From: Peteryoungia rhizophila | Lineage (GTDB): Bacteria; Pseudomonadota; Alphaproteobacteria; Rhizobiales; Rhizobiaceae | Assembly (NCBI RefSeq): GCF_004912145.1 | Contig: NZ_STGT01000003.1 | Span: 806,001 to 870,000, forward strand | DNA length: 64,000 nt | Reading direction: 5' to 3' | In this document: in pieces, positions 1 to 8,980 of the stretch | Layout: every line of letters starts with the position of its first letter | Position numbering within the stretch: position 1 is the first letter of the stretch | Notes under the pieces: generated by a model | What the model was told of the DNA's origin: nothing | The model's database searches: none | The model's input: only the letters and a program-made list of their open reading frames with translations | Program-made: the position numbers and the translations under genes

Positions 1-94
1 AGAGGGACGCACGGGCCGAAGCTCGCATCAGCGGAGAGAGCAGGACGACGGCAACGAGGACCGTCAGCAGGGCGGAGATGATCCAGAACAACAT
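1..94 (-). CDS. ccmI: CcmI/CycH, cytochrome c biogenesis, N-terminal fragment
   Basis: Only the first 31 codons are in the window; the gene runs off the left edge. The ATG at 94 opens a peptide beginning MLFWIISALLTVLVAVV, a hydrophobic N-terminal helix followed by PLMR and small or basic residues. That is the usual start of CcmI (CycH), the membrane protein that presents apocytochrome c to the haem lyase complex in the periplasm. In rhizobia cycHJKL lies close to feuPQ, which supports the call. The identification rests on a short stretch plus context. Confidence 0.6.
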   Translation of the reverse strand, partial: MLFWIISALLTVLVAVVLLSPLMRASARASL

Positions 95-288
95 GAAACT
101 CAATTACGGCAAGGACGGGTGTAATCCAACAGTCAAACACCCCCTGACGGAAAGTTGAGGCGTTTGGCCGCAAGAATTCTCTATGCCGCCATAACCGGCC
201 CAGCCTTGACCCAAGTCAAGTGGGGAGGATTGGCTTTGCCATCTGAAGATCAAATTTCGGCTTTAAGGTCACGTTTGGGTCGGCCCGT

Positions 289-702
289 TCAGCTCAGCGG
301 GGTCCAGGTGCCGTTCGGATTGCGGCAGGCCGCACCGCGGGCCTGCAATTCGCGACCGTTGCTCACAACCTTGTGGGTGAACTGCCGGCAGTTCTGCTTC
401 CCGACCTGATAGGGCGCTGCCGCAACCACTTCGCCGCGAACGTTACCGCCCGCCCATGTCACAGGCTGACCACCTGGAGCTGCCTCCAGCGCCCGGTATT
501 CGGCTTCGAGTGCGCGCTGCGTCTCGCTGCGCGACAGTTCGACGCCCGCTCGGGCCACGATCCCGCCTTGCAGGGCCGTAATGTAGACAGCAGAACTGGC
601 CCTGGCAGAGGCGGTCCGGCCATTGCCCGAGGTGGTGCAGCCCATAAGGGCAAGCGTCAGCAGGCCGGTGGCTGCCAGTATCCCGAAGCGCTTCACACCC
701 AT
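289..702 (-). CDS. Surface-antigen-like outer membrane lipoprotein
   Basis: Predicted lipoprotein of 137 residues. The ATG at 702 is preferred over an upstream start because it opens directly onto a signal peptide (MGVKRFGILAATGLLTLALMGC) whose LMGC lipobox predicts lipidation of Cys20. The C-terminal half carries the pattern NCRQFTHKVVSNGR followed by GAACRNPNGTW, with two cysteines, as in the 17 kDa surface-antigen family of alphaproteobacteria. The likely location is the inner leaflet of the outer membrane. It lies downstream of feuQ on the same strand, 120 bases away. No enzymatic role can be read from it. Confidence 0.7.
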   Translation of the reverse strand: MGVKRFGILAATGLLTLALMGCTTSGNGRTASARASSAVYITALQGGIVARAGVELSRSETQRALEAEYRALEAAPGGQPVTWAGGNVRGEVVAAAPYQVGKQNCRQFTHKVVSNGRELQARGAACRNPNGTWTPLS

Positions 703-825
703 CAGACCGTTCCAAGTCCCGTCGAATTGTTGATGCCGAACGGCGCCGACCACGCTTTCGTGCACGACACCGTCAGCCGGCCAAATGCCGTCCTATACAC
801 CTATGTAATTTCACAGGAAAATCAA

Positions 826-2220
826 TCACGCAGTGTCCTTGGTCACAGCAGGTAGGATCAACTGTGCGCGAAGTCCACCAATCCCGGCCCGCGACAGGCC
901 GAATGTGCCCTGATATTCACCGGAAATCTCCTTGACGATGGACAGACCCAGACCCGTTCCAGGCTTGCTTTCGTCCAGCCTTCGGCCGCGTTTCAGCGCC
1001 TCGCCGATCTGCTCGGGTGCCAGGCCGGGCCCGTCGTCCTCGACGACCACCTCGATCCACCCGCGCCGTCCGTCCGTCAGGTCGTCCTCGCGCGTCGTCA
1101 TGACGACCCGGGTCACCACCTTGGTGCGGGCGAAGCGGGCGGCGTTTTCGAGCAGATTGCCGACGACTTCCTCGACGTCCTGCTGCTCCATGGCAAAGGT
1201 GAGATCCGGCTCGACAATCAGGTCGAAGGCGATGTCCGCGTTCAGTTTGCGCATGACGCGAGCGAGCCGCTCCAGAACCGGCTGGGCCTCGGTGCGGGCA
1301 AGAACGCTGTCGCGCTGGGCGGCAATCCGGGCGCGGTTGAGGTAGGAGGCGACCTGCGCCTGCATGGCCTCGGCCTGGGAGGCGATCACCTCCTCCTGGC
1401 TCTTGTCCAGCGTGCGCGCTTCGTTGAGCATCACGGCGATCGGCGTCTTCAGCGAATGGGCGAGATTGCCCACCTGCATGCGCGCCCGCTCGACGATGCG
1501 CCTGTTGCTGTCGATCAGCGCGTTGATCTCGTTGGCGAGTGGCAGGATCTCGCTCGGAAAGTCGCCCTCGATCCGCTCGGCCTCGCCGCGGCGTATGCGC
1601 TCCAGCGCCCTGCGGGCGCGGTCGAGCGGCTTCAGGCCGTAGAGAATGGCAAGACCGTTGACGATCAGGCCGCCGATGCCGACCAGAGCCAGCGCCCCGT
1701 AGAGCCGGCTGGTGAAGAAGGTGATTTCGTCCTCGATGACCTGCAGATTGCCAGAAACGCGAAACCGGGCCGCCCGGCCCTGGTCATCCAGCACGACCTC
1801 GGTTTCAGCGACGCGGATCTGGTTGCCGACCTCGTCGGCCATCTCGTAGAAGCGCTCGTAATTCTGGTCAAAGGGCGTCACCTCGACATCCGGCACGGCG
1901 AGGTTGGCAACCCCCAGAGATGCGGAGGCAAGCGGTGCGGTCGCATAATTGCCGAGCGGCTCGACCAGCCAGTACCAGCCGGTCGCGGGCTGGGAAAACC
2001 GGAGGTCCCCGAGCGCCGGCGAGCCGGCCAGGCTATCGCCGTCCCCGATCGAGACGGAATTGACGACATTGTAGAGCTGGGCACGCAGGAGATTGTTGAA
2101 GCCGCGTTCGACGCCCTGACGGTAGAGGGCGGAAATCGCCACCGCGATGGTGACCAGACCGAGTGCCGACCAGAGGGTGGCAAGCAAAAGGACGCGCGCG
2201 GTGAGCGAGCGGATCCTCAT
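826..2220 (-). CDS. feuQ: Sensor histidine kinase FeuQ
   Basis: Membrane histidine kinase, 464 residues, partner of the regulator encoded just upstream; its ATG overlaps the feuP stop by four bases (ATGA), indicating translational coupling. An N-terminal membrane helix (about 7-30), a periplasmic sensor region, a second helix near 172-195 and a HAMP-like linker precede the phosphoacceptor motif LAHSLKTP with His255. The ATPase domain shows an N-box (NLLENAARFA) and G boxes (DDGPGL, GTGLGLSI). In Sinorhizobium FeuQ controls FeuP, which drives export of cyclic glucans needed for growth at low osmolarity and for symbiosis. Assignment to FeuQ rather than another EnvZ-like kinase rests on the pairing and the ccmI neighbour. 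Confidence 0.85.
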   Translation of the reverse strand: MRIRSLTARVLLLATLWSALGLVTIAVAISALYRQGVERGFNNLLRAQLYNVVNSVSIGDGDSLAGSPALGDLRFSQPATGWYWLVEPLGNYATAPLASASLGVANLAVPDVEVTPFDQNYERFYEMADEVGNQIRVAETEVVLDDQGRAARFRVSGNLQVIEDEITFFTSRLYGALALVGIGGLIVNGLAILYGLKPLDRARRALERIRRGEAERIEGDFPSEILPLANEINALIDSNRRIVERARMQVGNLAHSLKTPIAVMLNEARTLDKSQEEVIASQAEAMQAQVASYLNRARIAAQRDSVLARTEAQPVLERLARVMRKLNADIAFDLIVEPDLTFAMEQQDVEEVVGNLLENAARFARTKVVTRVVMTTREDDLTDGRRGWIEVVVEDDGPGLAPEQIGEALKRGRRLDESKPGTGLGLSIVKEISGEYQGTFGLSRAGIGGLRAQLILPAVTKDTA

Positions 2221-2882
2221 TTCGCCGGGGCTTGCATTCGGTAGCCGAGGCCGCGCACCGTCTCGATCATGTCGACGCCGAGCTTCTTGCGCAGACGGCC
2301 GACAAAGACCTCGATCGTGTTGGAATCCCGGTCGAAATCCTGATCGTATAGATGCTCGACCAATTCGGTGCGCGAGACGACTTCTCCCATGTGATGCATG
2401 AGATAGGACAAGAGCCGGTATTCATGCGAGGTGAGCTTCAGCGTCAGGCCATCGACGGTCGCCTTGGAACTCTTGGTGTCGAGGCGGACCGGACCGCAGA
2501 CGATCTCCGAGGAGGCATGACCGGCCGCGCGGCGGATCAGCGCCCGGATGCGTGCGAGCACTTCCTCGACATGGAAGGGTTTCGTCACATAATCGTCAGC
2601 GCCAGCATCGATCCCGGCCACCTTGTCCGACCAGCGGTCACGGGCCGTCAGGATCAGCACGGGCATAACCCGGCTCGCAGCACGCCATTTTTCCAGCACC
2701 GTGATGCCGTCCATCTCGGGAAGGCCGATGTCGAGGATGACGGCGTCATAGGGTTCGGTGTCGCCGAGGAAATGCCCCTCTTCACCATCGAAAGCCTTGT
2801 CGACGACATACCCCGCTTCCTGCAGGGCCTCGACGAGCTGGCGGTTCAGGTTGGCATCGTCTTCAACGACGAGAATGCGCAT
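2217..2882 (-). CDS. feuP: OmpR-family response regulator FeuP
   Basis: Response regulator of 221 residues. The receiver domain begins MRILVVEDD, with the acidic pocket at residues 7-9, phosphoacceptor Asp51 in the ILDIGLPEMDG stretch and the VTKPF lysine near 102. The C-terminal winged helix ends in the usual FVGRLRKKLG and VRGLGYRM motifs of OmpR/PhoB DNA-binding domains. A GTG nine bases upstream is possible, but AAGGGG sits eight bases before the ATG at 2882 and decides the start. It is expected to activate cyclic-glucan export genes when phosphorylated by FeuQ. A short dyad (CGACACTGTCG) lies in the upstream region and could be an autoregulatory site; that is a guess. Confidence 0.88.
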   Translation of the reverse strand: MRILVVEDDANLNRQLVEALQEAGYVVDKAFDGEEGHFLGDTEPYDAVILDIGLPEMDGITVLEKWRAASRVMPVLILTARDRWSDKVAGIDAGADDYVTKPFHVEEVLARIRALIRRAAGHASSEIVCGPVRLDTKSSKATVDGLTLKLTSHEYRLLSYLMHHMGEVVSRTELVEHLYDQDFDRDSNTIEVFVGRLRKKLGVDMIETVRGLGYRMQAPAK

Positions 2883-2939
2883 GCGGTTCACCCCTTAGAT
2901 CGGCGGAAAGCTAGGCCATCGACACTGTCGGTGTCCCGG

Positions 2940-3176
2940 TCACTGCGCCACGCGCATGGTGACCTTGCGCGGCCGCTCGTTGCCACTGCCCGGAACGAGC
3001 ACGACGATCACGCATTCACCGCCCGATTCGTGCACGGAAAGCAACTGCCCGCCGACTTCGGCCACGACCCTTGCTGCCGCCGCCCGGCAATCCGCCGCCA
3101 CGGCATCGCTTCCGATCGCCGGAGCTGCCACGGTCAAGGCCAATGCCAGGCCCGCGTATTTCATGAAAGATGCCAT
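2940..3176 (-). CDS. Small secreted PepSY-like protein
   Basis: About 78 residues with a signal peptide (MASFMKYAGLALALTVAAPAIG, Ala-rich cleavage region). The mature part reads VAEVGGQLLSVHESGG, then CVIVVLVPG and ERPRKVTMRV, which matches the single-unit PepSY-type proteins often encoded beside rhizobial two-component systems. The ATG at 3176 is chosen over an upstream GTG at 3203 because it places the start next to the hydrophobic core. The gene lies 57 bases upstream of feuP on the same strand and may share its transcript. In other systems such proteins modulate a sensor kinase in the periplasm; a role with FeuQ is inference. Confidence 0.6.
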   Translation of the reverse strand: MASFMKYAGLALALTVAAPAIGSDAVAADCRAAAARVVAEVGGQLLSVHESGGECVIVVLVPGSGNERPRKVTMRVAQ

Positions 3177-3289
3177 TGCTGCTTCTTCTTGGGTGACGTC
3201 CACTTCGGCGAATTATGTACCGCAAGGCGTCTGAATGGCAAATGAATGCCTGGTAATCTTATGGGGAAGGAGCTTAGGCCCCGCCGCTG

Positions 3290-3820
3290 TCAATCGCCAC
3301 GCGCCAGCCTCGATGAGCGATCTGTCATGGCGTCCAGGCGCCGTATTACCGTGTCGTCGCTCGCAGCCTCGAGTAGCTCTGTCCAGCTGTCCGGCGGATT
3401 TCCATCCTCCAGCATCGCCCGGAACACGGCATAGGCATCGCTGCGTGAACCATAGCTGCGCAGCGTATCCGCGTCGTTGACCCAGGCGAAGACAAGGACC
3501 TTGCCCGTCGAATTGTAGCGGAAGAACAGACGAAACCGCCCATTGCCGAACTTTGCCCGAAACCAGTGCTTGCGCTCGGGACCCAACGTACCGCCCTGGC
3601 GAAACGCGGACGAGGTCGGATCGGCCGGAATGACTTCAGCCATCAACTTTTGCAGCGCGACCAGAAGCTTGAAATTTGCACTGCTGCGAAACGTATCTGG
3701 CTTCCTTTTGGCTTCGTGTTCGACGGCTGCGGTCAGGCGCTCCAGTTGATCGAGAAACAGCGGGTGCGCCCGGATGATCCAGCCATTGACCGTTTCCATC
3801 TCAAAGCGCGACCTCGCCAT
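3290..3820 (-). CDS. yhaV: YhaV-family toxin (first copy)
   Basis: Toxin of a type II toxin-antitoxin pair, 176 residues, of the YhaV ribonuclease family (RelE-like, mRNA-cleaving). Family landmarks are present: VNGWIIRAHPLFLDQLERL at the N-terminus, then KHWFRAKF, RFRLFFRY, FAWVNDADTLRSYGSRSDAYAVF and GNPPDSW. Its start overlaps the end of prlF by 20 bases, so the two are co-translated, antitoxin first. A second full pair lies at 52.8-53.7 kb. The pair sits at the distal end of the GTA-like cluster on the same strand, so it may be a late rider of that transcript or an independent island. Confidence 0.9.
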   Translation of the reverse strand: MARSRFEMETVNGWIIRAHPLFLDQLERLTAAVEHEAKRKPDTFRSSANFKLLVALQKLMAEVIPADPTSSAFRQGGTLGPERKHWFRAKFGNGRFRLFFRYNSTGKVLVFAWVNDADTLRSYGSRSDAYAVFRAMLEDGNPPDSWTELLEAASDDTVIRRLDAMTDRSSRLARGD

Positions 3821-4133
3821 CGATAGGGGCGTCGAGGTCGATTTCTGCGCCTTCAGTCAGCCCCGCGATCCGGTCGCGCAGGCCGGGCGGCATCTCCATG
3901 AAAGCATCCCCCGGCCGTGCCGCCATGTCCTTGGCCAGAAAATCAAGAAAGCCGTCCAACACCGGATCATCGTCGTCGACGTCGTCGCGCTCGACCAAAA
4001 CGCGATTCTTTTCGTCCAGGCTGAAAGCAATCCGTCCACCATAGCCAACGCCAAGCGCATCGCGGATGGGCTTCGGAATGGTGGTTTGTCCCTTGTCGGT
4101 GATCGTGCTCACCTTGCGCAAGATCTTGTTCAT
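3801..4133 (-). CDS. prlF: PrlF-family antitoxin (first copy)
   Basis: Antitoxin of 110 residues with an N-terminal AbrB/SpoVT swapped-hairpin domain: STITDKGQTTIPKPIRDALGVGYG followed by RIAFSLDEKNRVLV. The acidic middle (DDVDDDDPVLDGFLDFLAKDM) and the C-terminal helix are the region that binds YhaV in the E. coli pair. PrlF both neutralises YhaV and represses its own promoter; the matching operator-like site is at 4161-4182. The gene starts 28 bases below that site. Confidence 0.88.
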   Translation of the reverse strand: MNKILRKVSTITDKGQTTIPKPIRDALGVGYGGRIAFSLDEKNRVLVERDDVDDDDPVLDGFLDFLAKDMAARPGDAFMEMPPGLRDRIAGLTEGAEIDLDAPIDGEVAL

Positions 4134-4160
4134 GCCGCCTGCCTCTTTAATCCTGAAGGA

Positions 4161-4182
4161 AGGTAATGGAAATTCCTTACTT
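4161..4182 (-). promoter_or_regulatory. Probable PrlF operator, first copy
   Basis: Imperfect dyad AGGTAATGGA-AA-TTCCTTACTT, 28-49 bases upstream of the antitoxin start. The half-site AGGTAATG recurs in a near-perfect palindrome upstream of the second prlF copy (53658-53679). AbrB-type antitoxins bind such sites for autorepression. The call rests on the shared half-site and equivalent spacing. Confidence 0.5.
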
Positions 4183-4218
4183 CGTAAAGGGCTGGCTTGG
4201 ATACTCTTGCCTACTTAC

Positions 4219-4428
4219 TCACCCACCCACGCCCTTTGTCGCCGTCAGTCGTCCATAAAGCGCCAGCAGCCCGCCCACCGTGCCGGCGAGCGTCGTCAAA
4301 GCGTCGGCGATCTCCGCCTGCTCAGCCCCACCCATTTCCAGCCCTGCCCGACCGAGCAGCGGAGCGGCGATCGCGATCAGCGCGCCCCAGACGGTCTTCG
4401 ACTGATACCAGGGTTTCATGTCCAGCAT
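4219..4428 (-). CDS. Small holin-like membrane protein of the GTA-like cluster
   Basis: Predicted 69-residue protein with two hydrophobic helices (KTVWGALIAIAAPLLG and LTTLAGTVGGLLALYG) separated by a short acidic stretch. The start at 4428 is set by AAGGAG six bases upstream; an ATG at 4452 would overlap the preceding gene and has no Shine-Dalgarno. It is the last gene of the particle cluster, directly after the gp15 homologue. Size and topology suit a holin or tail-end accessory membrane protein that would release the endolysin encoded at 24.3-24.9 kb. The function is inferred from topology and position only. Confidence 0.55.
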   Translation of the reverse strand: MLDMKPWYQSKTVWGALIAIAAPLLGRAGLEMGGAEQAEIADALTTLAGTVGGLLALYGRLTATKGVGG

Positions 4429-4448
4429 GTCTCTCTCCTTTTCGTTGA

Positions 4449-7400
4449 TCATCCGTCTATGGCCACCACCGCCTCCAGCGGCAGCCCTGAAGCCAGCCGT
4501 CCGAGCTGGCGCACACGAATTCCAAGCTCGACCTGCGCCGCGCCGAAATCGGCCAGCTCGTCCGAGCTTGCATAGGTGAAACCAGGCTCGCCGACCTCCA
4601 CCACGCGCAGCACGGCACTGCCGTCCAGGATCTCCAGCCGATAGCGCTCCTCCGCCTCGTCGAGCGGCACATCACCCTCGGCCCAGGCATCGGCCTCGAT
4701 CCGGCTGCGCCTGATCCACAAAATCCGCAAATCTCCCGAGACCTGCCGCACCACCCGCGCATGCACCGGCGAAAGCGGCGTTTCCGCCCGCATGCCGCCA
4801 TCGACGACAAACGGCCCGGACAGTTCGGTCACCAGCCCCATAGGCTCGAAAATCCAGTTCTGCGCCGCCCCGCGCTCGGCATTGGCGAGCCCCAGCGCCC
4901 GCACCGCTCCGTCGAGCAGCACGACTTCGGCCCCGCTCGCTGCCCCTGCCGCCGTCGCATCCTCCGTCCCGCCCAACCCGCGCAACAGCCCGGTCAGGCG
5001 GAAGCGCCTCGCCGCCACTTCCTCGGCCTCTGCAAAACCCAGCACTTCCCAACCACCATTCTGCGCCCGCACGGCAATTCGGTTCGCCCCCGAAAGCAGT
5101 GCCGTCCGGCTCGCCGAGGCGAAGGCACCGCCCCTGAGATCGACAACCACAGCATTCGCCGGATCGAACCGTCCGATCGGCCCCTGCGAGAGCGCCTCCA
5201 CCAGCCGTCCCATCGTCGCCGGCCGGTCCAGTGTCAGCCGCAGCCGATAGCCTTCTGCTTCTGGCGAACTTGATACCGCGAGCCGGCGCCAGGGCCGGCC
5301 GAAAGCCGCGACACTGGCATCGCCAGCATGGCTTGTGCCTTCCAGCCTCGGTAGATCCACAAAGCTCACGACCGGCGCAAAACCCTGAGCCCCGCCACCA
5401 TCCGGCACCCGTCCCGGCTCGACCAAGACCACCGGTGCCGAGACCTTGCCGGCAAAGGCCCGCAAGCTCAGCCGCCGTTCGAAGCCGTTCTCGATCCCTT
5501 GCACCAGAAAACGCCCTTCCGGCCCCTCCGGAAACCGCAGTACGTCCCCCGGTTCGACCGCGATCTCGTCAGGCCCCAGCGCCAGTTGCAGGGTTCGCCG
5601 CGCCAGCCGGTTGTCGCGCAGCCAGCCTTCGGCAGCTGCAAGCGCCGTCTCCTCGGGCATGGCCGCCGGTAGGTCGCGGGCAAGCTGCCGTTCGGTCGCA
5701 GCCTCCACCTTGCGCGAGCGCACGCTCGCTTCGACATAATCGGCTGCCGGATCGTAGAAGGTCACCAAAGCTTCCGAGGCAAAATCGCTGTCATGGCCGC
5801 GTGTCTCACTCCACAGCGGCTGGTCGGCAAGATCCGCCAGCACCGTGATTTCCCGCGCGGCCAAGCTCGCCGTCGACCGCGTTCGAAACTTCAACCGCCC
5901 GCCATCCTCGATGACGTCGATCTGGAAAAGCTCGATCAGCGGCTCGATCAGATCGCGCGCCGAGGTCAGATCGCCCTTCACGTAACCGCCGAGATCCCCC
6001 GCCACCTCTGACACGTCGAAGTCTTCGAAGCCGTGATCCGTCAGGATCGCCGCAATCGTGTCGGCCAGCGTCGCCGTGCCCAGCCGTCCATTGAGCCAGT
6101 GCCCCGAGCGCCAGTTCAGCCCGTCGGTCCAGAGCCCCGCATTCTGCGGAAAGGCCGGATAGGGCCGCGCATCCCATGTCCAGACGTAGATCCCAGCCGG
6201 ATTGACCATGCCCGCAGGCGCGTCCCCGCCCTGCCAGTGGTCGAGATGCGCCTCCAGAAACCGCCGCTGCTGGCTGTCGCTGCGCGCACCGGCCGAAAAA
6301 TGCGGCCTGCCACTCTCCACGGACTTGGCATCGACAAAGACATTCGGCTGGTTCGCCCCCTTGTCGACCGCCCCGCAGCCGAGTTCCGTGAACCAGAAGG
6401 GTTTCATTTCCGGGATCCAGGCCGTCGGGCTTGCTTGCTCGAGCCCGCCGATCCGGTCGTGATGCCGGTTTTGCCACCAGCTTTCCAAGTCCTTGAAGCG
6501 ATAGACCCAGGGCTTGCCGTAGGCGCCATCCGTGATCGGCGTCCTCACCCGCTGCTCCCGGTCGGCATCGCTGGCATAGAACCAGTCATAGCCCTCGCCC
6601 GCTGTCAGCATGCGGGCGAAAGCCGCCTTGTCGTCGGCACCGGCAAAGCCATCCGGGCTCGTCTCCTCCAGATCGACGTCGCGCCAGTCGGCGAGCGGCA
6701 TATAGTTGTCGATGCCCACGGCCGACACATGCGGGCTCGCCCAGAGCGGATCGAGGTGGAAGAAGACGTCGCCCGATCCATCCGACGGCTGGTGGCCGAA
6801 ATATTCGCTCCAGTCCGCCCCATAGGAAATCGCCGTCGAGCCACCCAGGATGGCACGCACTTCGCCTGCCAGCGATACCAGCGCCTCGGCGAAGGGAAAG
6901 GCATTCGCCCCGTCGCGCAGTGTCGTCAGTCCCTTGAGTTCCGAGCCGAGCAGGAAACCATCCACTCCGCCCGCCGCCGCCGCAAGCGTCGCATAATGCA
7001 GCACGAACCGCCGGTAACCCTCGCTGCGGGTGACAAAACTTGAGACCTGCGCCCGCGCCGTCGCCGTCTTGTCGACATCAAGAGGATAGGCCGTGATCCG
7101 CCCGCGCCAGGGATAGGCCGCCTGTTCCGCCCCGCCATATGGGTCGGGCAGCCCGTTAGCCGCGGGAATGTCCATCAGCACGAAGGGATAGAGTGTCACC
7201 TTCAGCCCACGCGCCTTCAGGTCCCGGATCGCCTCGATCACATCAGCATCATCCGGCGAGCCACCATAGGCCGGCCCATCCGCATGGCGCGACACCACGT
7301 AAGCCTCTTCTCGCGAAATTCCCCCAACGTTCCAGGGCCGGCTCTCATCGTGGCGAAATCCCACTTCGACGCCGGGCAACACCCGGCAGCTGCCTGCCCT

Positions 7401-8231
7401 CAGATCCGTGCCGAACCAGGCCACGACCAGCGCCACGCTGTCTAGATTGGGGCAAAGCGCCTGCAGTTCGTCGAGCGAGGCCTGCCAGTCGGTCGATGCC
7501 ACCAGCGTATTGCGGTTCAGCCAGCGCTTTTCGCCCTCACGCGGCGCGTCCGAAACGCGCGTGGTCGCATAACCATGCTCGGTCGCGCCGGGAATGATCG
7601 TTACTGCCCGGATCTTCTCCTCGAGCGCGCCCACCGGCCGGATAACCTCGAACTGGATGAGCGGAATGCGATTGCCGAAATCATCGAGCGGCAGGCGTTC
7701 GAACACCACATAGGCCAGCCCGCGATAGGCCGGCGTCCGCCCCCCGCCCTGCTTTGCCGCAATCAGTGGATCGACCGGCTGGCTCTCTGTCCCTCGATAG
7801 ACCCGCATCTCGATCTCGGTCGTGTCGAGCTCGCGCCCGTCTGCCCAGACGCGGCGCACACCCGTAATCGGCCCCTCGCAGAGCCCGAGCGCCAGATTGG
7901 CATAGTATCGATAGGTCGTCGTGCGCGTGCCGCCGGAGGATTTAGCCCCTGTCCGCTCGGTCACCGTCTCCTCCTCAAAGCGCGTCGCCCAGATCAGCGT
8001 GCCGCCGAGCCTCGCCGTGCCGTAGAGCCGGGGGATAACAGTCCCTTCGCTGGCACCCGCAAGCCGCGCGGACGACAGCCGCGCGCCGTTCACCTCGCGC
8101 GTCGAGGAAAACAGGCTCCGGTCGATCATGCTCCCGGCCAGTGCCCCCGCTGCCCGTCCGAGGATTGCACCAACGGGGCCGAAGACCGACCCAAGTGCTG
8201 CCCCCGCCGCCTGCAGAACTATGGTCGCCAT
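4449..8231 (-). CDS. GTA gp15-like tail tip / host-recognition protein
   Basis: Large baseplate protein of 1260 residues, the counterpart of RcGTA gp15 ('megatron'), which carries the receptor-contact domains. The N-terminus (MATIVLQAAGAALGSVFG...GAILGRAAGALAGSMIDRSLF) is the glycine-rich phage-tail type. A GTA TIM-barrel-like region follows in roughly residues 200-700, with WFGTDLRAGSCRVLPGVE and FWFTELGCGAVDKGANQPNVF, and then a gpJ-like tail domain. The start at 8231 follows AAAGGA and removes a 17-codon extension overlapping gp14; the two genes are two bases apart. The gene is intact, which argues against neutral decay of the cluster. Confidence 0.88.
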   Translation of the reverse strand: MATIVLQAAGAALGSVFGPVGAILGRAAGALAGSMIDRSLFSSTREVNGARLSSARLAGASEGTVIPRLYGTARLGGTLIWATRFEEETVTERTGAKSSGGTRTTTYRYYANLALGLCEGPITGVRRVWADGRELDTTEIEMRVYRGTESQPVDPLIAAKQGGGRTPAYRGLAYVVFERLPLDDFGNRIPLIQFEVIRPVGALEEKIRAVTIIPGATEHGYATTRVSDAPREGEKRWLNRNTLVASTDWQASLDELQALCPNLDSVALVVAWFGTDLRAGSCRVLPGVEVGFRHDESRPWNVGGISREEAYVVSRHADGPAYGGSPDDADVIEAIRDLKARGLKVTLYPFVLMDIPAANGLPDPYGGAEQAAYPWRGRITAYPLDVDKTATARAQVSSFVTRSEGYRRFVLHYATLAAAAGGVDGFLLGSELKGLTTLRDGANAFPFAEALVSLAGEVRAILGGSTAISYGADWSEYFGHQPSDGSGDVFFHLDPLWASPHVSAVGIDNYMPLADWRDVDLEETSPDGFAGADDKAAFARMLTAGEGYDWFYASDADREQRVRTPITDGAYGKPWVYRFKDLESWWQNRHHDRIGGLEQASPTAWIPEMKPFWFTELGCGAVDKGANQPNVFVDAKSVESGRPHFSAGARSDSQQRRFLEAHLDHWQGGDAPAGMVNPAGIYVWTWDARPYPAFPQNAGLWTDGLNWRSGHWLNGRLGTATLADTIAAILTDHGFEDFDVSEVAGDLGGYVKGDLTSARDLIEPLIELFQIDVIEDGGRLKFRTRSTASLAAREITVLADLADQPLWSETRGHDSDFASEALVTFYDPAADYVEASVRSRKVEAATERQLARDLPAAMPEETALAAAEGWLRDNRLARRTLQLALGPDEIAVEPGDVLRFPEGPEGRFLVQGIENGFERRLSLRAFAGKVSAPVVLVEPGRVPDGGGAQGFAPVVSFVDLPRLEGTSHAGDASVAAFGRPWRRLAVSSSPEAEGYRLRLTLDRPATMGRLVEALSQGPIGRFDPANAVVVDLRGGAFASASRTALLSGANRIAVRAQNGGWEVLGFAEAEEVAARRFRLTGLLRGLGGTEDATAAGAASGAEVVLLDGAVRALGLANAERGAAQNWIFEPMGLVTELSGPFVVDGGMRAETPLSPVHARVVRQVSGDLRILWIRRSRIEADAWAEGDVPLDEAEERYRLEILDGSAVLRVVEVGEPGFTYASSDELADFGAAQVELGIRVRQLGRLASGLPLEAVVAIDG

Positions 8232-8233
8232 CG

Positions 8234-8743
8234 TCAAATCCTTTCCGGAAAGCGAAAGATGCCCGCAATCCTGCGCCGCCATCCCGGCACGAGCGCCGAC
8301 AGCGTCACGGATGACTGTTCATAGGCATGGATGAAGGCATCGGGCGGCGGGTCGCGTCGCTCATCGTGACCGCAATCGGCGGGGTCACGGCATCCCCTGT
8401 CGTCACCCTCACGCGGCAACCGCGCCAAAATTCCCAAATGTTTCGCCGCCAGATGCGGTCGAAATCGAAACAGCACCAGATCGCCAGGCAAGCTCTCCTT
8501 GAGGGCCGAAACGCCGACAAAATGCCGCTCCGCCGCCGCAAGCAGCCGCTCCTCCCCCGCCCGCTCCGCCCAGTCGGGCGCATATGCCGGCACAGCTTCC
8601 GGCTCCGCCCCATAAACCTCTCGCCAGATGCCACGCACGAGCCCCAGGCAATCGCACCCCACCCCCTTCACCGCCCCCTGATGCCGATAGGGCGTGCCGA
8701 TCCAGGTCCCGGCGATCGCCAGAACGCGCGCGTTGACGGACAT
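8234..8743 (-). CDS. GTA gp14-like NlpC/P60 cell-wall peptidase
   Basis: NlpC/P60 cysteine peptidase of 169 residues of the phage/GTA subfamily (RcGTA gp14). The catalytic Cys32 lies in GVGCDCLGLVRG and the His at about 102 in AKHLGILARL; the N-terminal WIGTPYRHQG is also characteristic. It is thought to sit in the tail hub and open the recipient's peptidoglycan during DNA delivery. The ATG at 8743 is preceded by GGAG and replaces a 31-codon out-of-family extension. It lies between gp15 and the polysaccharide lyase, so the tail tip could carry two cell-envelope hydrolases. Confidence 0.9.
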   Translation of the reverse strand: MSVNARVLAIAGTWIGTPYRHQGAVKGVGCDCLGLVRGIWREVYGAEPEAVPAYAPDWAERAGEERLLAAAERHFVGVSALKESLPGDLVLFRFRPHLAAKHLGILARLPREGDDRGCRDPADCGHDERRDPPPDAFIHAYEQSSVTLSALVPGWRRRIAGIFRFPERI

Positions 8744-8924
8744 GGGAAGCTCCGGGGTGGGGTAAAACGATTGCGAGCTAAGGGACGCGCGCTTGCCGGG
8801 CGCGGGCCATCGTAAATGTCGCGCCGTCAGCGGCAAGGAATGTCGACCAAACCGCCTAAGCCCCGCACCTTACCCCTTCCCCACAAGGGGGCAGAGGGAG
8901 GCGCGGTGTTTGTCGTCTCGGCCT

Positions 8925-8972
8925 TCTCCCCGCTTGCGGGGAGAAGGTGCCGGCAGGCGGATGAGGGGCATG
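8925..8972. repeat. Palindromic intergenic repeat (CTTCTCCCC type)
   Basis: Hairpin-forming repeat: CCTTCTCCCCGC-TTGC-GGGGAGAAGG followed by TGCCGGCAGGCGGATGAGGGG. The same module recurs at 17529-17645 and 47936-48046. It is a REP-like element common between rhizobial genes. Here it lies in the gap between gp14 and the lyase gene. Confidence 0.75.
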
Positions 8973-8980
8973 GAAGGCTC

